From Trileptium ribeirensis (lineage: Eukaryota > Nematoda > Enoplea > Enoplida > Thoracostomopsidae): a stretch of 64,000 nucleotides of DNA. Position 1 is the stretch's first letter. Each line of letters begins with the position of its first letter. Position numbers and translations under genes: made by a program. Below are positions 46,705 through 58,954 of the stretch, piece by piece. Location of the stretch: NCBI GenBank assembly GCA_030248225.1, contig JASANE010020362.1, forward strand, positions 48,593 through 112,592. Reading direction: 5' to 3'. Below the pieces are notes generated by a model. It was not told the origin of the DNA, made no database searches, and was given only the letters and a program-made list of their open reading frames with translations.

Positions 46705-47040
46705 TGTAGAACGACACAAAAAACAGGACATGTAGGGACAGGACATACAAAATTCCGTTAAATTTGTGAGTTTTACGGACGGACTGGACACATAGGAATA
46801 GGACTGACGGGGGGGCAGGTTTAGGGCCCTCCCGTGGGTTCCGGGAGTTTCTGAATGGGACCCCTGATAGGGCGAAAGATGCTTAGGATTGTGCTGTGCC
46901 CTAGAACACGAAATAAGTTCATTCCTGCCTTCGGTTCCCCCCCTTTGGGACGTCCAAAGACGTCCTGACGGGATATTTGAAATTTAGCTAGGAATGTCAA
47001 GAATGCTAGGAATGTTTGGCTTTATGTTGTAAGCCGACAT

Positions 47041-47067
47041 ATAAACGTGCAATGTTTGCACGTTTAT
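47041..47067. other. Perfect 12-bp hairpin
   Basis: ATAAACGTGCAA and TTGCACGTTTAT pair perfectly around the loop TGT. Confidence 0.85.
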
Positions 47068-47138
47068 CTATGGAGAGGGCGATAAAATTTAGCCCCAGAT
47101 GCCCTCCAAATAAGCTTAATTAGGTGATGGATGAGGCA

Positions 47139-47186
47139 GCTAACTCGCTAAATAGCAGAAATTTGGCTTTAAATCGGCGAGTTAGC
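47139..47186. other. 10-bp stem with 28-base loop
   Basis: GCTAACTCGC (47139-47148) and GCGAGTTAGC (47177-47186) are perfectly complementary, about 70 bases after the preceding hairpin. Confidence 0.75.
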
Positions 47187-49286
47187 TGGGGGAAAATTTG
47201 ATGGATGAGAACCAGAACGCGGAAAAGACATATTCTAGCTTATCTTGAATGCTTTGTAGGGGGAAAAGATTTAAAATTTTGAATATTTGACGGGTGATTT
47301 AACAGCTTTCATGGGACATTTGGGGGATAACGACCCAGTTAAGTTAGGTAAGAGATTTAAAAGATCTGAGTAATGAGTTTTCGACAAGTTTCTGACAAGA
47401 ATTTGGGACTACAGATGGGGTAAAATCGGAGATTTTGGAAGAAAACTCGCAGATGGTCGACCTCCGAGTAATCGGAGGGTTCAAATTTGATGTCGGCGAT
47501 TTCGATTGAAGCCGACTCTCTCTAACGGGGTCCCAGGGTTTACGATAGCTGTCAAAATCAAAATCTTGGGAATTTTTCGATTGGGCGCCCGGGTTTGACC
47601 TCGAAAAAGTGGGCGTCAAAAGAACGTCGCCGATTGGATGGCGACAAAATCGCCATGCTTCAACACAGCAGAAAATTTTGAAGCGACGACTACCGCGTCG
47701 TCTCTTCGAATCAGTTCGACTTCGGCAGCGCGGAGTTCGGTCGACTTTACTGACCGGCTCCGACGCTAGAGTTTTACTACATTGGTTTCGCAATTTGTTT
47801 CGCTTTTCCGTGCTTTGTGTTCGCTTTGCGTTTGGAATGGGATTCGACCGATGGAGGACCCGCGCAGACATCTTCCGTCTCGCGGAAGGGGACTAGCAGT
47901 TGCTGTCCCGGATCGAAGGTCGTAAGTCAGGAAGTGAACCAGGCATATGGGGGTTTATTTTCCCCAGATCAAGATGTAACAGACCATCAAACTTTACATG
48001 GCTATAGCGCAATTCGTAGTTTCAATGGTTCGACTGGACGCCCGTCGTGAGGTCGTCTGATGTATTCAGGTTGAGCTGTCACATTTTCACATGACTTTTG
48101 ACAAACCTCCTCCGTCGAGTTCCGTTTTGGGGACGTATTGAGTGATTGCACGGGGGGGTGTTAGGTTGTGAGCCTAAAAGCCGAAGTAGTTCTGATTCCC
48201 CGTGGTCATAGGTAAGGCAAATCAAAACGGACGCTTATCGTCCGCGCGCTTTTACATGACTTAGTACGTTTGAGTTAGGGCTGTTGAATTTTCCTGAGCA
48301 GACCACGGTAAAATTTACCAACGAAACACTAGGGATTTGCTTGTTTGTCTTTCCTTGGAGTTGTGGTTTGCAAAATTACAGTTTAGTAGACCGTTCGAGG
48401 CTCATGCCGCTGCTTGAGCTCGGACTGACGTTGCCGATAGGGACAGAGGGCTAGCCTCTGTCGGGCTTTAGGAAGCCCCAAAATTTTGCTTATCAGATCG
48501 AGCTAAGAAAATTTGGGGAAATAGAAAAGACCAAACAAATTTTAAGAACCTTAACCTGAGCATAAGGTGTTTTTGCTTTCTGATTGCAATGTTTGCCGTG
48601 TACAAAAATGGCCAGATTGCTTCAGCCTCATTTAGGACTTATTTGGTTATCACAAGAGAAGCATCAGTGCTCTGTCCGGAGTCCAGCGCCGACCGCCCGA
48701 ATCCATGACAGCCCCAATGACCCCCTAGCCTAAGCTCTAGCAGCAGATATTGCTACAAAATGTTTACTTCGAAACTGTCGCAACCAGGCTATAAAGTTTA
48801 CCAGGTTTCGCTACAACGCAGACTTGTGGTTAAGCTCGATGACAGTACGTAGGAAGCCCCGGGCGACCGAAACCAACTGACGGCATGGCCAAGTACCAAA
48901 ATCGGCCACAACAAATGCATTCAAAGGCACGTTAGGGTGCTCATTGTTCAAAATGAAATCATCATGCTCCCATTTTAAGAAAGAAAACTCGCGACCTCTC
49001 GCGAATCATTTTGGTCCCAAACCGAGTAAGTGCAAAACCCCGTTTTCTTTTCAGAGCGACTTGATCGCTGAGTTTAGGCATTTTTACATTTTATCTCTGG
49101 TTGCCCGTTAGGCTATGTACTATGTAGGCCCTTTCTCTGAGTTTTACTGTTTCGTCTCTCTCTCTTTTTCACTTTCCCTTGTTGAGTTTAGATCCTGCAC
49201 GGAGAATTTAAGTCCGCTGCAGATTTTTCCGTGTTGTCCACTCGACTATCGAGTTCTGGTAAATTTCATTAAAATTTTGGTGATAA

Positions 49287-49347
49287 CTCGACTGCACAAT
49301 TTCGATAGTGCAGTCGAGACACTGTACAATTTCGATATGTACAGTGT
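49287..49347 (+). other. Two abutting perfect stem-loops sharing the loop AATTTCGATA
   Basis: Hairpin 1 (49287-49318): CTCGACTGCAC pairs with GTGCAGTCGAG around AATTTCGATA. Hairpin 2 (49319-49347): ACACTGTAC pairs with GTACAGTGT around AATTTCGATAT. The stems are unrelated in sequence, but the loops match and there is no spacer. A smaller CTCGA-CTA-TCGAG hairpin lies about 45 bases upstream. Confidence 0.85.
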
Positions 49348-49377
49348 AGTAAGGTAATAGGATGAGCTCGATAGAGA

Positions 49378-49560
49378 GAGGACTGCAAAACAAAGGAAAC
49401 AACAGCAACAAAAAGGAAACAACAGAAATAAAGGAAACAATGGAAACACAAGGAACAGCAGAAACAACAGAAACGAAAGAAACCAAAAGAAAAAACCAAG
49501 AAAAGGAAACGGCACCAACCCAAAACCACCCCAAAAGAGGAAACCCCAAGCGAAACGAGT
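49378..49560 (+). repeat. A-rich imperfect (GGAAACAACAGAA)n-type repeat
   Basis: GGAAACAACAG / GAAACAACAGAAA phrases recur. The 69-codon frame rich in K, E, T and N and the long minus-strand F/S/V frames (90-113 codons) opposite are products of this composition. Confidence 0.7.
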
Positions 49561-51240
49561 CCCAGTTGTAGGACGGACACGGCAGTCCGTCAGAATGGTT
49601 GAAATTACGGCCTCGGTCGCTTAAGAAATCGCCAGAGAAAACAACTGTCCGTGTCTCGTATCTATCCAGCCGACCGAAATAGTAACCAGGGGCATCCCTG
49701 CAAAATAATTAAAACTCTATCCCCTGCCGACACATCATAGTGCAAGGGATACCCCGCCACCAAAATCAACCGCAGCGCCACCGGTCTACCGGTTATGGAC
49801 CAGTAGGACTTAGGATAATCGAATTCCCGGCCGAACCACTCGAACTGCGGAGACAGCGACTATTGGAGAATTAGTGAAGAACCTGGCCGTAGGACGACAT
49901 GAAATGAGTGACTTGTTAGGGACGCTAGGCAACCTTTGTAGGACAGGTAATGCACGCAGGCGTCTCGTTGTTCAAAGCAGGATTGCTCCCTTGTAATCGT
50001 TGACGGCTATCAGTGATCGAGTGCTCTGACAATGCAATAATCTGTACCATATTTGATTATTCTTCAATGCTACTGGTTTTTTTTATCTTGTATGGTAGGC
50101 CTACGCTTTTCCCGTACCCGAATCCATGCCCCGTCCTTGCTGTAACAAACCCATTCCCTTCCCCGCCTAGTTTTCGACGTGCCTGCACCGCCGCACGCTA
50201 TTACGGGCGAACTTCGAAGCACGCCAGACGCATGACTCGAGTGACAGCTGACTTAGCTAACGTTCAACGTGGAACGCCTCGGGTATAGATTCTGGTCCGG
50301 TACTACCGGGGACGACTTCGCTTGCGCTACCCCCTTCCTCTTTCGCACTGCTGGACAAGGGCACGAACGTTCGGACGGGCAGACTAGTACTACCGTAGTT
50401 TGTTTTCATGTGCGTATCTAGATAACTGTCCTTTGTTAACCGACACTGTATATGACTTTGAATAAATTCTTGAAAATTACTTGCTGTGTCCCGCGTTATT
50501 GAAATTTTGGCGTAATAAGCACGTCCACACGGACGGGCCGACCCATCGTGCCACGGCTTGCGGACGAAAATACCCCCAAGCCCTGACTCGATCGGTCCGC
50601 CACCTATGTTAATGTAATGTGTACCGGCATTGCAGCGAGAATGACTTACAGAGTTCTACTAGATCCTATTCGTGAAATTCGTACACGCAGATAAAGACAA
50701 AATTTACTAGGAAAACATAATCACTAGATATTAACACAATCAGATTATTAAGATGTGAACCAAGTAGTCCGACGTTAAACTCTTCAGGGACTGTCGGAAC
50801 CCTGTGGGGGCCATATGGCTACAGCGGATAAAGTGTTCGACCAGGAATAAACTCCCTGGAACTTAAAATTTACCTAGGAAACCTGGAGTATCACGCGTTT
50901 TCGCCTCAAATCACGCTGACAAAACAACTTCCGTTAGGCTAAGATAGGGAATATTGGTATGACATCATGACCTGTGAGCAGGTTTCGGTGTCAACCTCCC
51001 TGGGGGACCTCAGTGATCATACCAGAATACTAGACACGTGCGCAACCAATCGGGCGGGGTCCGAACACACCCCGTGAAGCGCGCCTGCGGCCTGCTAAGC
51101 TCCGTAACTTCTTGGGTCTGACCAAGCAAGGTGACTAAAATGGAAAATTTAGGGTCCGCCCTTGAGGTTATGATAGCCGGGGTCGTATGGGCATGGTGTT
51201 AGGAAGTTGCGCCATGCAGCTGCGTCACCGTTATTACAGA

Positions 51241-51529
51241 TACACATATATAATCTTGCAAAATATATTTCGCACACGTATAAAATCATAATTAATATAT
51301 ATTATTACAATATGTCATACTATGCAAAACTTAAAGCAATAATTAATCAAAACTCACTCACATAAAGTTAAATGTCGTGTTTAGTGTGTGTGTTTATGTG
51401 CTGTGTATTTATTTATCTATACATGTACGTACATTTACAAATTTTGGTTATATTTTGGTTAGTTATAAATTTATAAATAAATTGAGCTTTTTTGGTCACC
51501 AGAAGATGAAATAATAGGTTTTATGTTTT
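51241..51529. other. AT-rich intergenic DNA
   Basis: Background composition resumes here; nothing recognised. Confidence 0.4.
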
Positions 51530-51534
51530 GATAA

Positions 51535-51655
51535 AATGCTGTAGTGGCTAGCGTGCAAGGCTTCGTAGCCAAACGATCCAGGTTAAAACCACTGTGGTGG
51601 AAAATGTTTTAATCTATGTTGTACAAAACACATTTAATTCATGCGGGAAAGGGCT
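51535..51655 (+). mobile_element. Possible relic of the TTAA/tRNA-like MITE
   Basis: GTAGTGGCTAGCGTGCAAGG and GATCCAGGTTAAAACC sit where box A and box B would be. TTGTACAAAACAC and AATTCATGCGGGAAAGGGCTAA resemble the 3' part and right end of the family. The left end is not found. Confidence 0.4.
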
Positions 51656-52690
51656 AACGTTTATTTTATATATTTTTTTGGAAATGTGTTATATCGGATG
51701 CGTATCAAATAATTAAGACTTAAGTTTGCATGATACTACATTGGAAGGGGAGTACCTTTTGTTTCTAGTACTTACCGAATTTGATGGTCACAGACAAGCT
51801 TGGTGCGTTGTAATAGAGTTTGGTATATAATGTGTGACGAAATATATGAATGTTGCCAACAATGATTCGATCAGAACTATTTGGGGAGACACCTACTTCA
51901 CATTAGTTTCTCATATAAGATAGCTTAAGCGTTTATATGGAACAGACATTCCAAATGCTGAACAAGAATGCCAGATCTACTGTTTTAACCAAAAATTTAA
52001 GCCACATATTGATAAAACCATGCATTTAATTTGACAATGTTTCGACTGATCCTTCTGAAAATTAATTCAACTGCCGATTTGTACTGGAATTAGTAGTTCA
52101 TGAAATTTACTGTTAAAGTAACGGTTTCGGAATGCTCGTTAAATTTCTTTCAAAATATGCAACTTTAAACAAACTCAACCTTATATATGACTATCCGTCT
52201 CTTAAATCCGGAAATCGCATTGCCGAAATGTTCAAAGTTTCAACAATGGTACGTGAAGTTACAAACAATATAATTTAAAATATATACAGCAATAATTAGC
52301 GCTGTTTGGGCTGGCGGGAAAAATAAGCACATGGTCGCGCGCCGCTGAAATTGCTAGCAATCGACTCAGCTCGATGAGCTGAGTTCAAAAATGCCGCATA
52401 CGACCATTTTCCGGAAAAAATTTTTCTTCATTTTTCTGTTTTTACACAATGGTCCCACCTGTGAAATGTCACCTCAAAATTTTGAAAAAAAATTTTTGCA
52501 AAATAGACATGGTGCACCTAGATCGACCCAGCATTACAGGAGAAACTCAATGGTATCATTCATTTCGATATATCTGGCCTCACTCTGAAGTTATCCACAC
52601 GAACAGTTAACCACTTCGGAAGTAACCCTTTGGGAACCTCAATTGATGATTTATTTTCCATTTTTTATATTTTAGAGAATAATATTAACC
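51656..52690. other. AT-rich intergenic DNA upstream of the Merlin relic
   Basis: A palindromic GACTCAGCTCGATGAGCTGAGTTC lies at about 52363-52386. No open frame of significance. I could not identify a Merlin terminal inverted repeat here. Confidence 0.4.
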
Positions 52691-52691
52691 T

Positions 52692-53708
52692 ATGGCAGCA
52701 CGTGGCAGACCTCAAAATACTAGATTTAACATTTCGCCCCTTAATACTATACTTCCTGAACCTGATATTATCAATTTGCGTATAACCTATAACCAAATGG
52801 TGCGTAGAACAAGTACATATGAAGATGCTATTGTTCTGCTTGCCCAATGGAGAATTATCGCTAACAACCAACAATGTACATGTGGCGACGCGATGTATTT
52901 GGCTGCGCGTACTGACCTCGCGCGCCTTGACAAATACGAACGGCGCTGTAAAAATTGCCGAGCCAAATTATCTATTCGAAGCGGCTCATTTTTGCCGGTC
53001 ACCGGAACGCATTGGATACGACACTCGTGATCATTTTCAGCTGCATCAACAACTGGCCGTCAAACTTCATTCGCTCGCCACAGATACCATTACGAACTGG
53101 AACAACTACTTTAAGGATGTCGATGTGCCTTACGACTGTGATCATTGGCAAAACAGCATGTTGGGTGGCCCCGGCATCGACGTAGAAGTTGACGAGTCGA
53201 AGTTTTTTCGACAAAAATACAACCGCAGCATGCCACGTCATCAACATGGTTTGGTGGTGGGCATGATTGAACGACAAACGGGCAAGTGTCTACTTTTCCA
53301 AGTTCCCAATAGCACCATCAACACAATCATGCTTCTAATATTTCAACATATCCGACCGGGAACCCGCATCATCACCGACAGCTTCCAGATCTACATCCAA
53401 GGGCTGCGCCGCCTACCTAGCCCCCAGCAATATACCCACGTTCAACCACCATAACCGCCAATTCCTTAATCCCACAGTCCCGACGCTCATACGCAAAACA
53501 GTGATGGTCTCTGGGGAAATTTGAAAACCTTCATTCGGCGACGCCAAGTGTTTCTCATAGCCTATTCCAGCGAACCCTTATTGAATTTCAGTGGCGACGA
53601 CAATTCGCTAAAAATATTGTCGGTGCACTCATTGCCCAAATCGGAAACATGTATCGCGTCCAGAGGTTAGTTCCAATGTCTGTAATACGTTTTCTTATAG
53701 AGTTCTAG
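52692..53708 (+). pseudogene. Merlin (IS1016/ISXO2-like) DNA transposase, frameshifted
   Basis: A DDE transposase of the Merlin superfamily, which is related to bacterial IS1016/IS1595 elements. The start at 52692 opens a frame with a zinc ribbon (CTC, then CKNC) followed by SIRSGSF. A frame change near 53030 leads to a W-containing helix (TNWNNYFKDV) and the core LGGPG.DVEVDESKF with the first catalytic Asp (53191-53193), then IITDSF with the second (53377-53379). Further frame changes near 53440, 53480 and 53550 are needed to follow AHTQNSDGLWGNLKTF and the C-terminal EFQWRRQF, ending at 53708. The third catalytic Glu is Asp in this copy (53503-53505). Total span equals about 339 codons, the normal family size, so it is nearly full length but inactive. 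No terminal inverted repeats were found. Confidence 0.88.
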
Positions 53709-53710
53709 AT

Positions 53711-53825
53711 TAAGCCTAACAAAATAAGCCTAAGCCTTAAACTAAGCCTAAGCCTGAGCCTTAGACTAAGCTAAGCCTAAGCCTTAGACTAAGCCTAAGC
53801 CTTAGACTAAGCTTAAGTCTAAGCC
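53711..53825 (+). repeat. TTAGGC/TTAGRC-like array, about 18 bp units
   Basis: TAAGCCTAAGCCTTAGAC repeats with variation about five times immediately after the Merlin stop. GCCTAA is the complement of TTAGGC, the nematode telomere unit. The following GGGGGCTGCCCCTCGGACCCCC is a different, GC-rich hairpin-forming block. More scattered CCTAA words continue to about 54000. Confidence 0.75.
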
Positions 53826-56800
53826 GGGGGCTGCCCCTCGGACCCCCACACTAATCCGCTGCGCTGGTTAACTGCCACGGTTTTGGGTGCACAGTAATGG
53901 TGCTTCCTCGCCTGCGTTTGCCGGTGCAGTATTTCCGGATACCCTAACCTAAGCTTCAAGCTTACCCTAAAACTGAGCCCAGTCTAAACCTAATTTCCAA
54001 ACATAAAAATATACATTTTTCGCTTGCATTTCATATATCGGGAGCCATATCTTCTTGTGACGGATAGTAATCGTCACCCACTATGCATCGCCATATAGCA
54101 CATTGCATTTTCTATATCATATCCAAATTTGAGCCCAATCGGTTAATCCAATCCAAAGTTATCTCCAAAAAGGTCAAAAAAACCAAAATCCTTATTTCTA
54201 AAAAAAATCCGACCTCTGAAATTGAGCCAAACTCTTGAACCCCCTTGAAGAGCTACAGCCCTGAAACCTTTTCCATTGGAAAGAGCGGGTAAAACTGGCC
54301 CATCGGGGGTTAGGGGGTGACGATATTAAGCGGAGCTTTAGGAAAAAAATTTGCCAAAAAACCCTCTATACCCCAAAAAATCCAAATAAAAAGAACAATA
54401 ATTTAGCATCATCAGGAGGTTATACCTGAAAAGGGGCGACCCTGATCTCGAAGAGATCTTTTTTGGGGGTAACAGATGATTAGGGGTCTAAAGACTCTGG
54501 AGGCTATACTTAAAAAATAGTGGGCCCCTTCTCTGATTTTTCCCCGTCAGCCCAATCAGGGCCCAATAATTTTAAGACAGCGAGCGTTAAATAGATATAT
54601 AAACCGTCTAATCGGTACGAATAACTTAAGTTACCAAGCTAAAAAGCAGGGAAGGCTAAACGCCTTACATGTATTCTAAAAACAAGATAAAGAAATGGTC
54701 CTACTTTTATTTTAAAATAAACAAAAAAACAGCAAAGTACTTCTAACTGCGAGTAAAAGAACCGTATCCGGTGGTGAAAAGTATCTGCATATAGGTTAAA
54801 ATTACACACAAGTAAAAAATTACCCACAGGCAATTTTGAATTACTTTTTGCACTGTTCTCCGGCAAAATATCCTACCTCTGAGCAATCGATACCGTTTTT
54901 ATATTACTATAAACAGTGGATAGGGTTAACAATGAGTGAAAGTAGGATAAATTTTTGTCGCAGGCAGGTCAAAAATTACCTGCAGGTAGAGGCTATCCTG
55001 ATTTAAGAATAAGAACCCTGAGTGTAGTGAGTGAAAAGAGCGAAGCGACGAATTCATCCTTACAGAATAGCGCTGTTTAACAATGCCGTTTATTGGTTTT
55101 ACAATAAAAAGCATAACTCAATTTTATTTAGATAGAATGTTTCGTGCAGTAGCTCATTTCAAAACCTGACATCTCTATTTCGCATCTTCCGTTGGGCGTG
55201 AAACATGATTTCAACATCTTTTCCCGAAAAAGCAAGCAAAATGTGCTCGAATAGGGTCCCGAACAGCCGAAAAATCGCGCTATTTGTTGCACATCGATTG
55301 ATGTGTGGATATCTGAGTTAAATATGGCTAATTTTGTGCAGAAAAAACGCTCTATAAGACTGTATATAATGTTGCTGCGCTGATATTTTATTATGTCGGA
55401 TTTGAATTATAACGTATTTAAATGGACAAGAGACCAAAATATACGAAACCCCCAATATTTCCGGAACAGTCTCCTTTTGTAAAGGAACTCATCTTCTATA
55501 TATCTGCACATGGTTTGCTGCTAGGGAGGATCCCTAAATATGCAGTACGCTTTTATATAACCTCAGCTATTCATGCAGCACGGATGAAAATTGGATGATT
55601 TTGTAAGTTGATGCTCAATATAGCTGTGTACAGCTCTCTAACTTACATATTCAGCGCTTAGAATTCACAATCTTAGCGGTAAGACAACCCACTTGAAGGG
55701 ATAAAATATCTCAAACCTTAAGGAATTGTAACAAATTAACGATTTCCTTAATGATAATGATATTATCCCTTTACATTCAGTAGATTAGAAAATAATTTCC
55801 TTTCAAATATCCAATGCAGGATTAACAGATTTTTAACAAAGATTATTATATAGGTTATAGGCCTGAGTTTACAAGGACACTGACGCGCTATCGGCTGGCT
55901 ACTGTAAAAAATATGTTACGTTTACCACTTATTTACACTTGACCGCCATTAAATTTGTCGTTCAGCTACGCAGTGCAACATTAAATTTTATAACAGTACA
56001 TACGTGCACTGAATAGGTCTACGTTATCCACATGATCAATACACTACCAAAATTGTTGTATAGCAGATGTTATCTTCATTGAACGTCTAATTACATTTGC
56101 TCCTACCTTCAGCTCCAAAAAATTGAAGAAGGTTCGAACTGAAATTTATTGAATCGAACTCGAAAGCTGAAGTGTCCGCAAAAATTTTACTGGGAACGGC
56201 ATGTCCCTTGTTGAACATGGTGGGTGAGTAACTTAATAAACCAGGAGACCAGGTTGAGACGAGCCTCCGCCGATCGAGCTGTCATACCTACAATTCTTGT
56301 TTCTATTTGATTTTTAGCAAACAGAAACTCTCATTGTTAGCAAGTTTCCGCTTTCCTATTAAATATTTTAGGATTACAGCTTAACCAGTGAGTTCATGGC
56401 ATTTTAGGGAGTGATCGGCAGTATGTATCAGCATTGACCAAATATTTTACTCGAGAAACCCGATAATATCATAGAGTGAATCTGAATAAGGGCATTCGGG
56501 ACCTGCATTTGTGACACCACGTTATACATTATTAGTCACCGATGTCGTCAGCCTGAATAGTTCGCAGTGTTTGTAATGCCTGCTTTTACAACTGTGCATA
56601 CTTACAATTGCGAAATTTTTTCAAAGACAACAAGTTAAGAAGATTCAGGGTTAGTGATACAACGCTAACTATCGAACCGGTTACATCACTAGTTCAGAGA
56701 TACATTGACCTTGCATTTATTATGCTTATGGACCTGTTATATTAATTAGATATCTACAAATGTACAGCTTATTACACATCCACACAATCTACAGCTGTTC

Positions 56801-58950
56801 ACACATACATGCAACCTACAGCTTTTCATACATCTTTACAATGCTAAATCCGGCTTTAGACACACTCAGCTTTTACTGAGCGCGTACCACCATTATGCTA
56901 TGTAGCGGAGTGTCTACTTTAGTATTTCTCATTTTATGGTTTCGCTAGCGTTTGTAATCATTGCCTATGTTTAGGATGCGTCTCGTAACGACATTGAATT
57001 TTGGGTAGACTGATTGTTGTTATCGCTTTATATACCACGAAGTATATCGTTGCAGTGTATCGTAAACGATAACATTGCACAAAAAATAAATATAGATAAG
57101 CAATCTATCACATTCCGTCCAATCTGCTAGTTTGCACAGTATAAATACATTGGTCTCAGTAACGAGTCTAATTTTATAATATTCCACACTGCACAACACT
57201 AAAGCAAACAAGCTATCCTGTCGGAAACACATACTATGTGTCAAGAACTTTCGTTTGAAAACGAAAAAGTTTTCTTCTTGAAAAAAGAATGTCACAGCAG
57301 TCATATTGCTATTAACAATAGAATTTATGCGCCTGGACTACATATAATTATTTAAATATAAACTTTACGACGGTTCAGCATAATATATGGTTTTTGAAAA
57401 ATGTCAAATTGTTTGACTTCAGCGTTTGCGAATATGCTGTCTATAAAATAGCAAGAATGAATTCAGACCTGGTAAAGTTGATAATATAATTTTCGATATC
57501 ATCAATTCTCGGAATTCCTAAATGATTTAATCTCAGTTGTAGTCAACAAATCCGAGACGTTTGCTGCATGCCATTTTTGCCTGGCATGCAGACTCCAGCG
57601 GTCGGATCTGAAAAGGCTTTTATGACTATAACAGATGCGTGCAGTGCAGTGCAGTGCAATTAAAACTTTAATGCACAGGCTGACAGAAGGTGAAATCAAT
57701 GTCACAGCCTGACGGCTGTGACAACATGGATGTGGCTTGAGTGAACTGTGAAAGAAGTAACCATGTTTTCGCTGTACGTTTGCACGAATTATAATAATAT
57801 AAAATATACAGTTGATTTCGTCTGCAAAATCGTTCAATTTAATGCGTATAACATGTATATATAAATGTAATACAGACTTCTCCGAGTATGTCTATCTTAT
57901 CAAGTTAATTTTTATAGCAGAACTGCGTTGATATTTTTTGTACGAAGAAAAGCTTTATTTTATTACTTCTTGCTCTGTTCTCACCGATGAAAGCTGAAGA
58001 AGGCAGCCGAGTAACACGTGCCAATTGCTGCTATTTCCTTCACAGTTTTACTTCGAGCGACAATGAACCAACGAAACTAAGTTCTGGTTTTTAGCAAGAC
58101 ATAAATCGAAAACGGATGTTGTTCATCAAATACTTGTTCTTTTTGATGTGATTAGTTTTTTGTTCGCCAAGATTCTGTAGATGTGTAAAATTACATTTTA
58201 CTCCATTTAGTAGGAATTTGCCCTTTGTATACGAAATTATTCAAGTTTTTTGACGTCTTGTCTTTTAGTTTACATTTCAGACAGAAGATTTCAAAGATCT
58301 TTATATTGTAATAATACAAGTGAAAATATATACAAGTCTGGAGAAGTTTATTCCAAAAGCTCTTTTGAAGATTTTTAAGCACAATATTACTCAGAAAAAA
58401 GTAGAACCCACATTAAATTAAACTTGTCACGTAATGATATCTAAAATATTATTTACATGGGTGAAGCCAATGTCATGTATACTGGCGAAATTTAGTGGAG
58501 TTTCCAATAAATTTAAGGTTAAGCTATAAGACACCTCATTTCCTCTTGGGATAACTCGACATAGTAACGCTGACGCCGCGGATGATATACCTAAAGCCAC
58601 ATGCGGTTTCTGTATTTGCTCCAAATACTACTAAGCGATAGAAAACATTAAAATTTTGGCTAATTTTGGACTGAAAACTATTGTTCATAGCAGCTGAAGT
58701 TATGCAAAATGCTTTATACTGGACAATGTGTGGTCTTAAACGCGTGTAACAAAAATTGCATTACCCGCCAGTGAATTTCTGCAATACAGTTGATTTTAAT
58801 GTTACTTAACCCAAACGCTAGTTAAAGAATTTTGCTACTTTTATCAAATCGACAAGATAGAATAGTTGGATTTGTCGGCTTTATGGTGGTTTGTTACAAA
58901 ATAGTGTTAATCACTTATCGATGAATGATTCTTGTATGCTGGTTTTCTTG
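53826..58950. other. Intergenic DNA, no gene recognised
   Basis: Open frames reach 111 codons (57502-57837, minus) but none carries a motif. A (GCAGT)n run lies at about 57640. A perfect 10-bp hairpin lies at 57700-57723. The 54000-54560 part is less AT-rich than the rest and contains no coding signal. Confidence 0.4.
57700..57723. other. Perfect 10-bp hairpin with 4-base loop
   Basis: TGTCACAGCC and GGCTGTGACA pair around TGAC. A related phrase TTGACGGCTGTGAT occurs at 61005-61020. Confidence 0.8.
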
Positions 58951-58954
58951 GGTT

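Larger units (their letters stand above)
44537..46870 (+). repeat. Gypsy-associated non-coding repeat, copy 1 (candidate LTR or 3' untranslated region)
   Basis: Segments recur in the same order at 61.1-63.6 kb: CGTTCCGACCC; GACCGTCCGGGAATAGGAGG (44979); ACTTACGCTAGGT; repeated CCGGCGGG blocks followed by CGTTA (about 45803, 45977 and 46160); CCCCCTCGTGTTTGGTATCATTC (about 46269); two hairpins; TTTTACGGACGGACTGGACAC (about 46771). The two copies differ considerably, so they belong to different insertions. Position just after the gypsy frames suggests LTR or UTR sequence of that family, but I could not define TG..CA ends or a primer-binding site. Confidence 0.65.
46880..51240 (+). other. GC-intermediate non-coding region, probably the rest of the retroelement or its LTR
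   Basis: Base composition stays close to that of the gypsy coding part and drops to the AT-rich background near 51.24 kb, so this probably belongs to the same insertion. The 175-codon minus-strand frame at 47344-47871 and the plus-strand frames opposite it show no domain. AATAAA at about 50460 could be a polyadenylation signal, followed 50 bases later by TTGGCG. I found no second copy inside the window. Confidence 0.4.

Noticed and set aside
46226..46791. Frames of 77-166 codons on both strands around 46.2-46.8 kb
   Set aside because: They run through TTG, TG and TA microsatellites and into non-coding repeat that is shared with 62.9-63.5 kb without frame conservation.
47344..47896. 175-codon minus-strand frame and the opposing 95-codon plus-strand frame
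   Set aside because: Both strands are open over the same stretch in intermediate-GC non-coding retroelement sequence and neither shows a motif.
49208..49580. Overlapping minus-strand frames of 90-113 codons rich in F, S, V and L
   Set aside because: They are the complement of an A-rich simple repeat and carry no domain.
44537..50660. Exact LTR boundaries for the gypsy element
   Set aside because: Candidate purine tracts, AATAAA and TTGGCG words exist, but no pair of TG..CA ends with a target duplication could be shown. The upstream LTR is absent because the element is 5'-truncated.
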